From Marinobacter nauticus (lineage in GTDB: Bacteria; Pseudomonadota; Gammaproteobacteria; Enterobacterales; Shewanellaceae), in assembly GCF_019801015.1 (NCBI RefSeq), contig NZ_JAHVJZ010000008.1, positions 62,001 to 126,000 on the forward strand: a DNA stretch of 64,000 nt, written 5' to 3'. Under the pieces are notes generated by a model. That model ran no database searches. It was not told where the DNA came from and saw only the letters and a program-made list of their open reading frames with translations. Made by a program: the position numbers and the translations under genes. Each line of letters starts with the position of its first letter. Positions within the stretch are counted from its first letter, which is position 1. Of the stretch, positions 46,761 to 53,740 are shown one piece after another.

Positions 46761-47297
46761 ATGAAATCACTGCTTCCCCTTCTGCTGCTGGCCAGTGCCG
46801 GCGCGTCTGCCGCCCAGTGTCCCGAGTGGCTGGATGTCGAAAAACGCCGGCTGCACTCGAAAGACACCGTGGACCTGTGCGAGCTGACCGCGGGCAAAGC
46901 GGTGCTTGTGGTCAATACCGCCAGCCACTGCGGCTTCACCCCTCAATTCAAACAACTTGAAGCACTGCATCAGACCTATGGCCCTCAGGGTCTGGTGGTG
47001 ATCGGCATGCCGTCCGACGACTTCTTCCAGGAAGCGGATGATGAAGCGGAAACCGCCGACGTCTGTTACCGCAACTATGGCGTCAGCTTTACCATGCTCA
47101 CCCCTGGTGACGTCCGTGGTTCAGATGCCGACCCCATTTTTGCCGAACTGGCCCGACAGGGCGGCGCCCCGAAGTGGAATTTCTACAAATATCTGGTGGA
47201 TCAGCAGGGTAATCTGGTGGACTACTGGTCTCCCAAAACCAAGCCTGATGACCCGGAGATCACTGGCGCCATCAAGAGCACACTGAACGGCTCCTGA
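46761..47297 (+). CDS. Periplasmic glutathione peroxidase family protein
   Basis: 178 residues from the ATG at 46761, which has AAGGAG upstream. A signal peptide (hydrophobic 3-14, Ala-Ser-Ala cleavage) precedes a thioredoxin-fold peroxidase. The peroxidatic Cys is in NTASHCGFTPQ (Cys, not selenocysteine), with the conserved Trp-Asn-Phe in PKWNFYKYLVD. Reduces hydroperoxides with thioredoxin or glutathione as reductant. Ends in its own terminator. Confidence 0.9.
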   Translation: MKSLLPLLLLASAGASAAQCPEWLDVEKRRLHSKDTVDLCELTAGKAVLVVNTASHCGFTPQFKQLEALHQTYGPQGLVVIGMPSDDFFQEADDEAETADVCYRNYGVSFTMLTPGDVRGSDADPIFAELARQGGAPKWNFYKYLVDQQGNLVDYWSPKTKPDDPEITGAIKSTLNGS

Positions 47298-47309
47298 ACC
47301 TCCGAATAG

Positions 47310-47334
47310 ACGGCACCTTGCGGTGCCGTTTTTT
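47310..47334 (+). terminator. Terminator of the glutathione peroxidase gene
   Basis: ACGGCACC-TTGC-GGTGCCGT followed by a T-run (TTTTT). Confidence 0.9.
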
Positions 47335-47370
47335 GTTCGCTATGTTTAGACCGACCAATCAGTCGAGTGT
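47318..47370 (+). promoter_or_regulatory. Promoter and candidate TetR operator of the aldehyde dehydrogenase operon
   Basis: TTGCGG (47318-47323), 17 bases, TATGTT (47341-47346) form a plausible promoter. A GACCGACCAATCAGTCGAGT stretch with CGAC-N6-GTCG symmetry (47352-47365) lies at the expected start site, where a TetR-type repressor would block transcription. The tetR gene is second in this operon. Inferred. Confidence 0.4.
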
Positions 47371-47392
47371 TTTGTGAGCGCAAGGAGCCACT

Positions 47393-48853
47393 GTGAGCGA
47401 ACAACCCCATGTTACCGATGCCGAGATTCAGGAAGACGCCCTTCACTTCCATCCCGGGCAGATGAACGCCCTGCTGACCCGGCAAAAAGCGGCCTACCAG
47501 GCGGAACCCATGCCCAGCCTGGAAGCCCGGAAAGCCAAGCTGGAGAATCTGAAAGCGGCGCTGCTCGCTCATCAGGACGCGCTCTGCAACGCTCTCAGTC
47601 AGGACTTTGGCCACCGCGCCACCTACGACACGCTGCTGTCCGACATCATGCCCTGTGTGGGCAACATCGATTACACCCTGAAGCGACTGAACGGCTGGAT
47701 GAAACCGTCCCGTCGCAGCCCCGGTTTGCTGCTGAGTCCTGCCAGCGTCACTGTGCATTATCAGCCTTTGGGGGTGGTGGGCATTATGGTGCCCTGGAAC
47801 TTCCCGGTGATGCTCTCCATCGGCCCGCTGATTACCGTGCTGGCTGCCGGCAACCGGGCGATGATTAAGCTGTCTGAGTTCACGCCGGCCACCAATAAGG
47901 CGATCCGGGCGTTGCTGGCCGACGCGTTTGACGAGGATGAAGTGGCGGTGATCGAGGGCGAAGCCGACGCAGCGGCCGCTTTCAGCGCCCTGCCGTTTGA
48001 CCACCTGCTGTTCACCGGCTCCACTGCGGTGGGCAAGCACGTGATGCGTGCCGCCGCCGAGAACCTCACCCCGGTGACACTGGAACTGGGCGGCAAGTCG
48101 CCAACCATCATCGGCCCCGACATCGATATCGACACAGCGGTAGAGCGGATGATTTGGGGCAAATGTCTGAATGCCGGGCAGATCTGCACCTCCCCAGACT
48201 ACGTGTTGCTGCCACGAGACAAGATGGACGCGTTCGCCCGTGCCTACCAGGCCCGCTTTGCGCGCTTCTATCCCAAAGGGCTGGCAAGCCAGGACTACAC
48301 CTCGGTGGTCAATCCACGTCAGTACCAGAGACTGGTGGATACTCTGGAGGATGCCGTCGCCAAAGGCGCAAAACCCATTCCGGCAACCGACGTCCACCGC
48401 GACGACGACAATCACCGAATGGCCACGGTTATGCTCACCAACGTCTCCGACGACATGCGGGTGATGCAGGAGGAGATCTTCGGCCCTCTGCTGCCGCTGG
48501 TGCCCTATGACTCCATGGATGACGCGATCGCCTACATTCAGGCCCGTCCGCGCCCGCTGGCCCTCTACCTAATGAGCTTTGACAATGCCCTTCAACAACG
48601 GGTGCTTGAGGAGACGCACGCTGGCGGGGTCAGTCTGAATGACACCGTGCTGCATGTGGCGGCAGAGGACGCGCCCTTTGGCGGGATCGGCCCCTCCGGC
48701 ATGGGCCACTACCACGGCCACGAAGGCTTCCTCACCTTCAGCAAAGCCAAGACGGTGCTGAAGCGGGGTAAGTTCAACAGCGCCAAGTTTGTGCACCCTC
48801 CCTATGGCGGGATGATCCACAAGCTGATGCTTAAGCTGTTCATCCGGGGCTGA
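47393..48853 (+). CDS. Coniferyl aldehyde dehydrogenase-type NAD(P)+ aldehyde dehydrogenase
   Basis: 486 residues, aldehyde dehydrogenase superfamily. Catalytic Cys is in NAGQICTSPDYVL and the general base Glu in TLELGGKSPTII; the PWNFPVMLSIGPL motif is also present. DFGHRATYDTLLSDIMPCVGNIDYTLKRL is typical of the coniferyl aldehyde dehydrogenase (CALDH) branch, and the C-terminus ends in a hydrophobic IHKLMLKLF segment. Oxidises bulky or long-chain aldehydes to acids. GTG start with AAGGAG upstream. Followed at once by its TetR gene. Confidence 0.9.
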   Translation: MSEQPHVTDAEIQEDALHFHPGQMNALLTRQKAAYQAEPMPSLEARKAKLENLKAALLAHQDALCNALSQDFGHRATYDTLLSDIMPCVGNIDYTLKRLNGWMKPSRRSPGLLLSPASVTVHYQPLGVVGIMVPWNFPVMLSIGPLITVLAAGNRAMIKLSEFTPATNKAIRALLADAFDEDEVAVIEGEADAAAAFSALPFDHLLFTGSTAVGKHVMRAAAENLTPVTLELGGKSPTIIGPDIDIDTAVERMIWGKCLNAGQICTSPDYVLLPRDKMDAFARAYQARFARFYPKGLASQDYTSVVNPRQYQRLVDTLEDAVAKGAKPIPATDVHRDDDNHRMATVMLTNVSDDMRVMQEEIFGPLLPLVPYDSMDDAIAYIQARPRPLALYLMSFDNALQQRVLEETHAGGVSLNDTVLHVAAEDAPFGGIGPSGMGHYHGHEGFLTFSKAKTVLKRGKFNSAKFVHPPYGGMIHKLMLKLFIRG

Positions 48854-48854
48854 C

Positions 48855-49415
48855 ATGAGCAAACGGGACCAGATCCTGGAGACCGCTCTGGGGCTCTTTG
48901 TTGAGCAGGGCATCGCCGCCACCGCCACGGCTCAAATCGCTAAGCAGGCCGGTGTGGCCACCGGCACCCTGTTCCACCATTTTCCCAGCAAAGCGGATCT
49001 GGTGGCCGCCCTCTATCTGGGGGTAAAAGCCCAGTTGGCGGACGCGATGGCCGCTGAGGCCGCAGAGGGCACCCTGGCAGACCAGGCGCGTCAGTACTGG
49101 GAGCGGGGGCTGGACTGGGCCCTGAGCCATCCCGGTGCGCTGCAGTTTCTGCAGCTTGTCGGCTTGCAGGGGCATGAAGATACACAACTGCGCCACCAGG
49201 CGATCAGTGAACTGCTGCCCTTTGTCCCGGCATTGCTGGCAAGGGGTCAGGCGGAAGGTGTGTTACGCCCGGTTCCGGCAGACTTGGCGCTGGAACAATG
49301 CCACAGCCAGTTTATGAGTGCCGCGGCCTTCTTCATCGCCCAACCGGAACACGCCCGGGATAGCCAATACCGGGAATCCGCTTTCGCCCTGTTCTGGCAC
49401 AGCCTCGCCTATTAA
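48855..49415 (+). CDS. TetR/AcrR family transcriptional regulator
   Basis: 186 residues. N-terminal helix-turn-helix (DQILETALGLFVEQGIAATATAQIAKQAGVATGTLFHHFPSKADLV, read across the three helices) and an all-helical ligand domain. It starts one base after the aldehyde dehydrogenase stop, so it most likely represses that operon in response to an aldehyde or fatty compound. Confidence 0.92.
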   Translation: MSKRDQILETALGLFVEQGIAATATAQIAKQAGVATGTLFHHFPSKADLVAALYLGVKAQLADAMAAEAAEGTLADQARQYWERGLDWALSHPGALQFLQLVGLQGHEDTQLRHQAISELLPFVPALLARGQAEGVLRPVPADLALEQCHSQFMSAAAFFIAQPEHARDSQYRESAFALFWHSLAY

Positions 49416-49442
49416 CAGAACCAATGAGTTAATGCTCTATTT

Positions 49443-49479
49443 GCCCTGCAGGCTTTTTAACCAATCCTGCAGGGCTTTT
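49443..49479 (+). terminator. Terminator after the tetR gene
   Basis: Ten-bp stem GCCCTGCAGG / CCTGCAGGGC with a 13-base loop, followed by TTTT. Confidence 0.8.
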
Positions 49480-49522
49480 GATATGCTGTTTTTCCCCATC
49501 ATCAGGACGCATTAGAGAAGTC

Positions 49523-50752
49523 ATGGATCAGCTGTCATTCGATAAGAAAAAGCTCAAGGTATTGTTGCTGGAGGGAGTACACCCTCTGGCGGAGAAAGTG
49601 TTTGCCGACGCCGGTTACACCGAAGTTGAGTCGCTCAAGGGCTCCCTCTCCGAATCCGAGCTGATCGAAAAGATCCGTGATGTGCACTTTGTTGGCATCC
49701 GTTCCCGCACCCAGTTGAGCGAGAAAGTGCTTGGCGCGGCGGAGAAGCTGGTGGCGATTGGATGCTTCTGTATCGGCACCAACCAGGTCAGCATTCAAAC
49801 CGCTGAGATCGCCGGCATTCCGGTGTTCAATGCGCCTTTCTCCAACACACGCTCCGTCGCGGAGCTGGTGCTCGGTGAGATCCTGCTGCTGCTGCGCGGG
49901 ATCCCGGAAAAGAACGCCCTGGCCCACCGTGGCGTCTGGCTGAAGTCTGCCTCCAACAGCTTTGAGGCCCGCGGCAAAGTGCTGGGCATCGTCGGCTACG
50001 GCCATATTGGCACCCAGCTGGGTGTGCTGGCCGAAGGGCTGGGGATGCGGGTCAAGTTCTACGACATTGAGAACAAGTTGCCGCTGGGCAATGCCCAACA
50101 GGTTGCCAGCCTGAACGCCCTGCTTAACGAAGCGGATGTGGTCAGCCTGCATGTGCCTGAAACCCCCTCCACCAAGGAGATGATTGGCGAAGCGGAACTG
50201 GCCGCCATGAAAGCGGGCAGCATTCTGATCAACGCGTCCCGCGGCACGGTGGTGCAGATCGATGCGCTCTGCCAGAGCCTGCGTAACCACCACCTTGCAG
50301 GCGCCGCGATTGACGTCTTCCCGGTAGAGCCCAAATCCAATGACGATGCCTTTGTCAGCCCGTTGACGGAGTTTGATAACGTCATTCTGACCCCACACGT
50401 GGGTGGCTCAACTCAGGAGGCCCAGGCCAACATCGGCCTGGAAGTGGCGTCCAAGCTGGTGAAATACTCCGATAACGGCTCAACCCTGTCCGCCGTTAAC
50501 TTCCCGGAAGTGTCCCTGCCCGGCCACGCCGGCGCATCCCGGCTGCTGCACATCCACCGCAACCAGCCCGGCATTCTTATCCAGATCAACCAGGCGTTTG
50601 CGGAGAAAGGGATCAACATCTCCGCTCAGTACCTGCAAACCACCGCCGAGATCGGTTACGTGGTGATGGATGTGGACACCGATCAGGCCGATCAGGCCCT
50701 CGAGCAGATGAAGCGGATCCCCGGCACCATCCGTGCCCGTATCCTTCATTGA
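49523..50752 (+). CDS. serA: D-3-phosphoglycerate dehydrogenase SerA
   Basis: 409 residues (E. coli 410). First step of serine synthesis. NAD site GIVGYGHIGTQLGVLAEGLG, catalytic Arg-Glu-His set with LTPHVGGSTQEAQANIG, and a C-terminal ACT domain (about 335-409, beginning LLHIHRNQPGILIQIN) that binds serine for feedback control. ATG at 49523 with AGAGAAG upstream. Confidence 0.97.
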   Translation: MDQLSFDKKKLKVLLLEGVHPLAEKVFADAGYTEVESLKGSLSESELIEKIRDVHFVGIRSRTQLSEKVLGAAEKLVAIGCFCIGTNQVSIQTAEIAGIPVFNAPFSNTRSVAELVLGEILLLLRGIPEKNALAHRGVWLKSASNSFEARGKVLGIVGYGHIGTQLGVLAEGLGMRVKFYDIENKLPLGNAQQVASLNALLNEADVVSLHVPETPSTKEMIGEAELAAMKAGSILINASRGTVVQIDALCQSLRNHHLAGAAIDVFPVEPKSNDDAFVSPLTEFDNVILTPHVGGSTQEAQANIGLEVASKLVKYSDNGSTLSAVNFPEVSLPGHAGASRLLHIHRNQPGILIQINQAFAEKGINISAQYLQTTAEIGYVVMDVDTDQADQALEQMKRIPGTIRARILH

Positions 50753-50759
50753 GGACGTT

Positions 50760-50782
50760 GGCCGGCGCAAGCCGGCCTTTCT
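50760..50782 (+). terminator. Terminator of serA
   Basis: GGCCGGC-GCAA-GCCGGCC followed by TTTCTCT. Short T-run, so possibly leaky into the GNAT gene. Confidence 0.65.
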
Positions 50783-50798
50783 CTATCAGGGAGTACCA

Positions 50799-51302
50799 AT
50801 GGCAATCAAAATCGAGACACCCCGCCTGTTGATGCGGGAGTTCACTCTGGATGATGCCGAAGCGGTTCTGGCGTTTTCCACTCTGGAAGTCACCCGTTAC
50901 ACCGGCGACGCGGGCGCCGTAAAGTCCGTTGATGACGCCCGCCACATCATCCGAGACATCTGGCTGACGGAGTATCAGCAACACGGCTATGCCCGGTACG
51001 CGTTGGTCCATAAAACCGACCAACGCGTCATCGGTTTCTGCGGCCTCAAGTATGAGCGTCACCTGGGTGGCCCGGATCTGGGCTATCGCATGCTGCCGGA
51101 ATACTGGGGACAGGGCCTCGGACTGGAGGCTGCCAAAGCCGCCCTGGAGTATGGGCAACAGGTATTGAAGCTGAACCCCATCTACGCCGAGGTGGTGAAG
51201 CAGAACACCGCGTCCCGGCGCATCATCGAAAAGCTGGGGATGATCTGGCAGATGGAGTATGAAGAGGACGGCGAGCAAATTCTCCGTTACCGAACCCCAT
51301 GA
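50799..51302 (+). CDS. GNAT family N-acetyltransferase (RimJ/RimL type)
   Basis: 167 residues from the ATG at 50799, which has AGGGAG upstream. ETPRLLMREFTLDDAEAVLAF at the start and LGYRMLPEYWGQGLGLEAAKAALEYG (acetyl-CoA loop Q-G-x-G-x-E) mark the RimJ/RimL-like group that acetylates protein N-termini or small amines. Substrate unknown. Overlaps the next gene as ATGA. Confidence 0.88.
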   Translation: MAIKIETPRLLMREFTLDDAEAVLAFSTLEVTRYTGDAGAVKSVDDARHIIRDIWLTEYQQHGYARYALVHKTDQRVIGFCGLKYERHLGGPDLGYRMLPEYWGQGLGLEAAKAALEYGQQVLKLNPIYAEVVKQNTASRRIIEKLGMIWQMEYEEDGEQILRYRTP

Positions 51303-51637
51303 CGGTCAGCAAGGAGAACGCCGAGCACTATCAATGGGGCGACCATTGCGATGGCTGGCATCTGGCAAAAACCCCGGGGCTCAGCGTGATTCAGGAGCGA
51401 CTGCCTCCGGGCGCCGGAGAGAGCCGCCACCGCCACCAATACGCCGAGCAGTTTTTCTATGTGCTCAGCGGAGAAGCCCGGCTTGAAGTGGCCGGCACCG
51501 AGCACCGCTTACGCATGGGTGAAGGTGCGGCCGTTCCCTCCGGTGCCGCCCATCAAATCCGCAACAGCGGCGATGCCGATCTGCACTGCCTGGTGATCTC
51601 CACCCCGCCGAGCCACGGCGATCGCACGCCGGCTTAA
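51299..51637 (+). CDS. Small cupin-domain protein
   Basis: 112 residues, single cupin barrel. Metal ligands are probably the His residues in ESRHRHQYAEQFFYVLSGEA plus the Glu that follows them and the His of PSGAAHQIRNSG. Coupled to the GNAT gene by a 4-bp overlap. May be an enzyme or a small-molecule sensor; function unknown. Confidence 0.85.
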   Translation: MTVSKENAEHYQWGDHCDGWHLAKTPGLSVIQERLPPGAGESRHRHQYAEQFFYVLSGEARLEVAGTEHRLRMGEGAAVPSGAAHQIRNSGDADLHCLVISTPPSHGDRTPA

Positions 51638-51755
51638 CCGAAACTGACCGCCTGCGAAAGTGAGTAGACTCCGCGCCTAAGTTGAGACCTCGCCGCATGT
51701 TCAATTGGCTAGTGACATGAAATACTTCGGTTAAATCCATTGCACTGTATTTGTT

Positions 51756-52724
51756 ATGACCGCCGCTTTTCGGGCCTCTGCGTTCCTGCTCATCCCCCTC
51801 TCCGCTGCCGCCTCAGGCAACGTCGATTATGGCCCGCTCTGGGTTAAAGCTCAGTCGCCGATGCAGGCGCAAAGCTTTACGCCAATGATGCGCAACGCCG
51901 AGCAGTTGAATGCCGGAGAGTGGGCCTACACTGTCAGCGGTACCGCCGCCAGTGTCTGGGCGGAAACCCCGGACTACATGATGGATTACTACCATAACAG
52001 TGTGGATCTCGGGGTGCGCTTCGCCCCGGCACAACGCTGGGAAGTGGAGCTGAGCTATCAGTATCGGTTTGCCGCGGACAATGGTCTGGACAGCCTCACC
52101 AAAGGGTTCCACGACCTTTTTGGCATTGGCCAGAATGGCCGGGATAAGGTGCCGGAGGATCGCTTTTACATCGCCTCGGAAAAGTACGGCGTGCTGCTGG
52201 AAGACTTTGAGGGGGAAACCCTCACCAACATGATTTCGGGTTATCTCGGCTACCAGTGGCTGGATGAAGGGAATCATGCGCTCTCTACGGGAGTTGGCCT
52301 GGCCTATAACCATGTCGGCAGCGGCCCCTTTTCCGTCAACAGCTTCGAGCAGCTGGTGCAGGCCAACTACCGCTATGCCCCCTCAGAGCGCCACCGCCTG
52401 TATCTGACTGTGGGCGCCAGCCACCGGGATGTCGATCAGACCATTGGCGGCATTGGCATCAAAGACTGGGCATACATGTACGGCCTGGCCTATCAGTACC
52501 GTTTTCACCCCAACCACAGCCTTCTGGTGGAGTACCACGGTTTCAGCGGGGAAACCGACGATGTGCCGGAGCTGGACAGCATCTCACACGAAGTGCTGTT
52601 GGGTTACCGCTACCACCTGAGTCGCGGCGCCATTGAATTCACCATGATTGAAAACGTGTTCAATATGGACAACAGCACCGACATCGCGTTCACCCTGGCC
52701 TATCGCGGCCGGATTGGACGCTGA
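51756..52724 (+). CDS. DUF3187 family probable outer-membrane protein
   Basis: 322 residues with a signal peptide (cleavage after AAASG near residue 20). GPLWVKAQSPMQAQSFTPMMRNAEQLNAGEWAY is the conserved DUF3187 opening. The rest is a series of alternating amphipathic strands (for example WEVELSYQYRF, HRLYLTVGASH, HSLLVEYHGF) that predicts a beta-barrel of about twelve strands. Function unknown. No clear Shine-Dalgarno before the ATG. Confidence 0.82.
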   Translation: MTAAFRASAFLLIPLSAAASGNVDYGPLWVKAQSPMQAQSFTPMMRNAEQLNAGEWAYTVSGTAASVWAETPDYMMDYYHNSVDLGVRFAPAQRWEVELSYQYRFAADNGLDSLTKGFHDLFGIGQNGRDKVPEDRFYIASEKYGVLLEDFEGETLTNMISGYLGYQWLDEGNHALSTGVGLAYNHVGSGPFSVNSFEQLVQANYRYAPSERHRLYLTVGASHRDVDQTIGGIGIKDWAYMYGLAYQYRFHPNHSLLVEYHGFSGETDDVPELDSISHEVLLGYRYHLSRGAIEFTMIENVFNMDNSTDIAFTLAYRGRIGR

Positions 52725-52810
52725 CTCAGTACAGAATCCGCAGCCCGGCACTGTTCATTTGCCCACACAGGGGTAAAATCCCAACCAATCTCGTTATACC
52801 GGTGACCCAA

Positions 52811-53698
52811 ATGTCCATTGAAACTGCTCCGACTCTTGTCCCCCTGAACAGCCTTGGCGTGATCCGGGCTGTCGGCCCGGATACTCAGTCCTACCTTCAG
52901 GGCCAGCTGACCTGTGACCTGGTAAAACTGCCTCAGGATCAATGGACCTGGGGTGGCCACTGTGACCCGAAAGGCAAGCTGATTGCCGCCTTCCGTCTGG
53001 CGCGCATTGAGGACGGTGTACTGATGCTGATGCCCAAAGGCCAGCTCAATCAGGACCTGCCAGCCCTGAACAAATACGCGGTATTCAATAAGGTCACCAT
53101 TAGCGACGCCAGCGCCGATTACGACTGTTATGGTCTGGTGGGGCAGGACGCCCTGAGCCTGCTGCCCGGAGAGGGCCCGGTTCGCGCATTGTCCGACGGC
53201 ATGGCTTTGGTGGATGGCGACACTGCCATTCTGGTGCTGTCCCAGGGTGCGGCTCTGCCCGCCGAGCTGAGTGCCCTTCCCCATGCCGAAGAAGCGTTGT
53301 GGGTGGCCAATGAGATCGCCTCTGCCCGCCCCTGGTTCGAAGAAGCGCAGTGTCTGGAGTTTGTTCCGCAGATGTTGAACCTGGACGCCGTTGGTGGTGT
53401 GCAGTACGACAAAGGCTGTTATATCGGGCAGGAAACCGTTGCCCGTATGCACTTCCGCGGCGGCAATAAGCGGGCGCTCTACGCGTTGGTCGGCACCCCC
53501 GCTGAAGGCGCAATGGAGATGCAGGTCGGTGAAAACTGGCGCCGTGCCGGCAGCGTGGTGGCACAAGCCGAGTGGGCTGGCCGCCTCTACACCAGTGCCG
53601 TGATGAGCAAGGAGCTGGAACCGGACACCGGATTCCGCATCGGTGAACAAGCCATGGCACTGCTGGCGCGTCCCTACCCGCTGTTTGAGCAACAGTAA
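52811..53698 (+). CDS. ygfZ: YgfZ, folate-binding Fe-S cluster protein
   Basis: 295 residues from the ATG at 52811, which has GGTGA upstream. GcvT-like fold that uses tetrahydrofolate to help maintain [4Fe-4S] enzymes such as MiaB. The signature KGCYIGQETVARMHFRGGNKR with its essential Cys is intact. In E. coli it is next to sdhE; here they are 39 kb apart. Confidence 0.93.
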   Translation: MSIETAPTLVPLNSLGVIRAVGPDTQSYLQGQLTCDLVKLPQDQWTWGGHCDPKGKLIAAFRLARIEDGVLMLMPKGQLNQDLPALNKYAVFNKVTISDASADYDCYGLVGQDALSLLPGEGPVRALSDGMALVDGDTAILVLSQGAALPAELSALPHAEEALWVANEIASARPWFEEAQCLEFVPQMLNLDAVGGVQYDKGCYIGQETVARMHFRGGNKRALYALVGTPAEGAMEMQVGENWRRAGSVVAQAEWAGRLYTSAVMSKELEPDTGFRIGEQAMALLARPYPLFEQQ

Positions 53699-53710
53699 CG
53701 CACCAAAACA

Positions 53711-53740
53711 GAAAGCGCGGCCGAGGCCGCGCTTTCTTTA
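53711..53740. terminator. Bidirectional terminator between ygfZ and the desulfurase fusion
   Basis: Nearly uninterrupted inverted repeat GAAAGCGCGGCC / GGCCGCGCTTTC, T-rich on the right and A-rich on the left, serving both converging genes. Confidence 0.9.

Noticed and set aside
46761-47297. Selenocysteine in the glutathione peroxidase
   Set aside because: The active-site codon is TGC (Cys) and there is no in-frame TGA.
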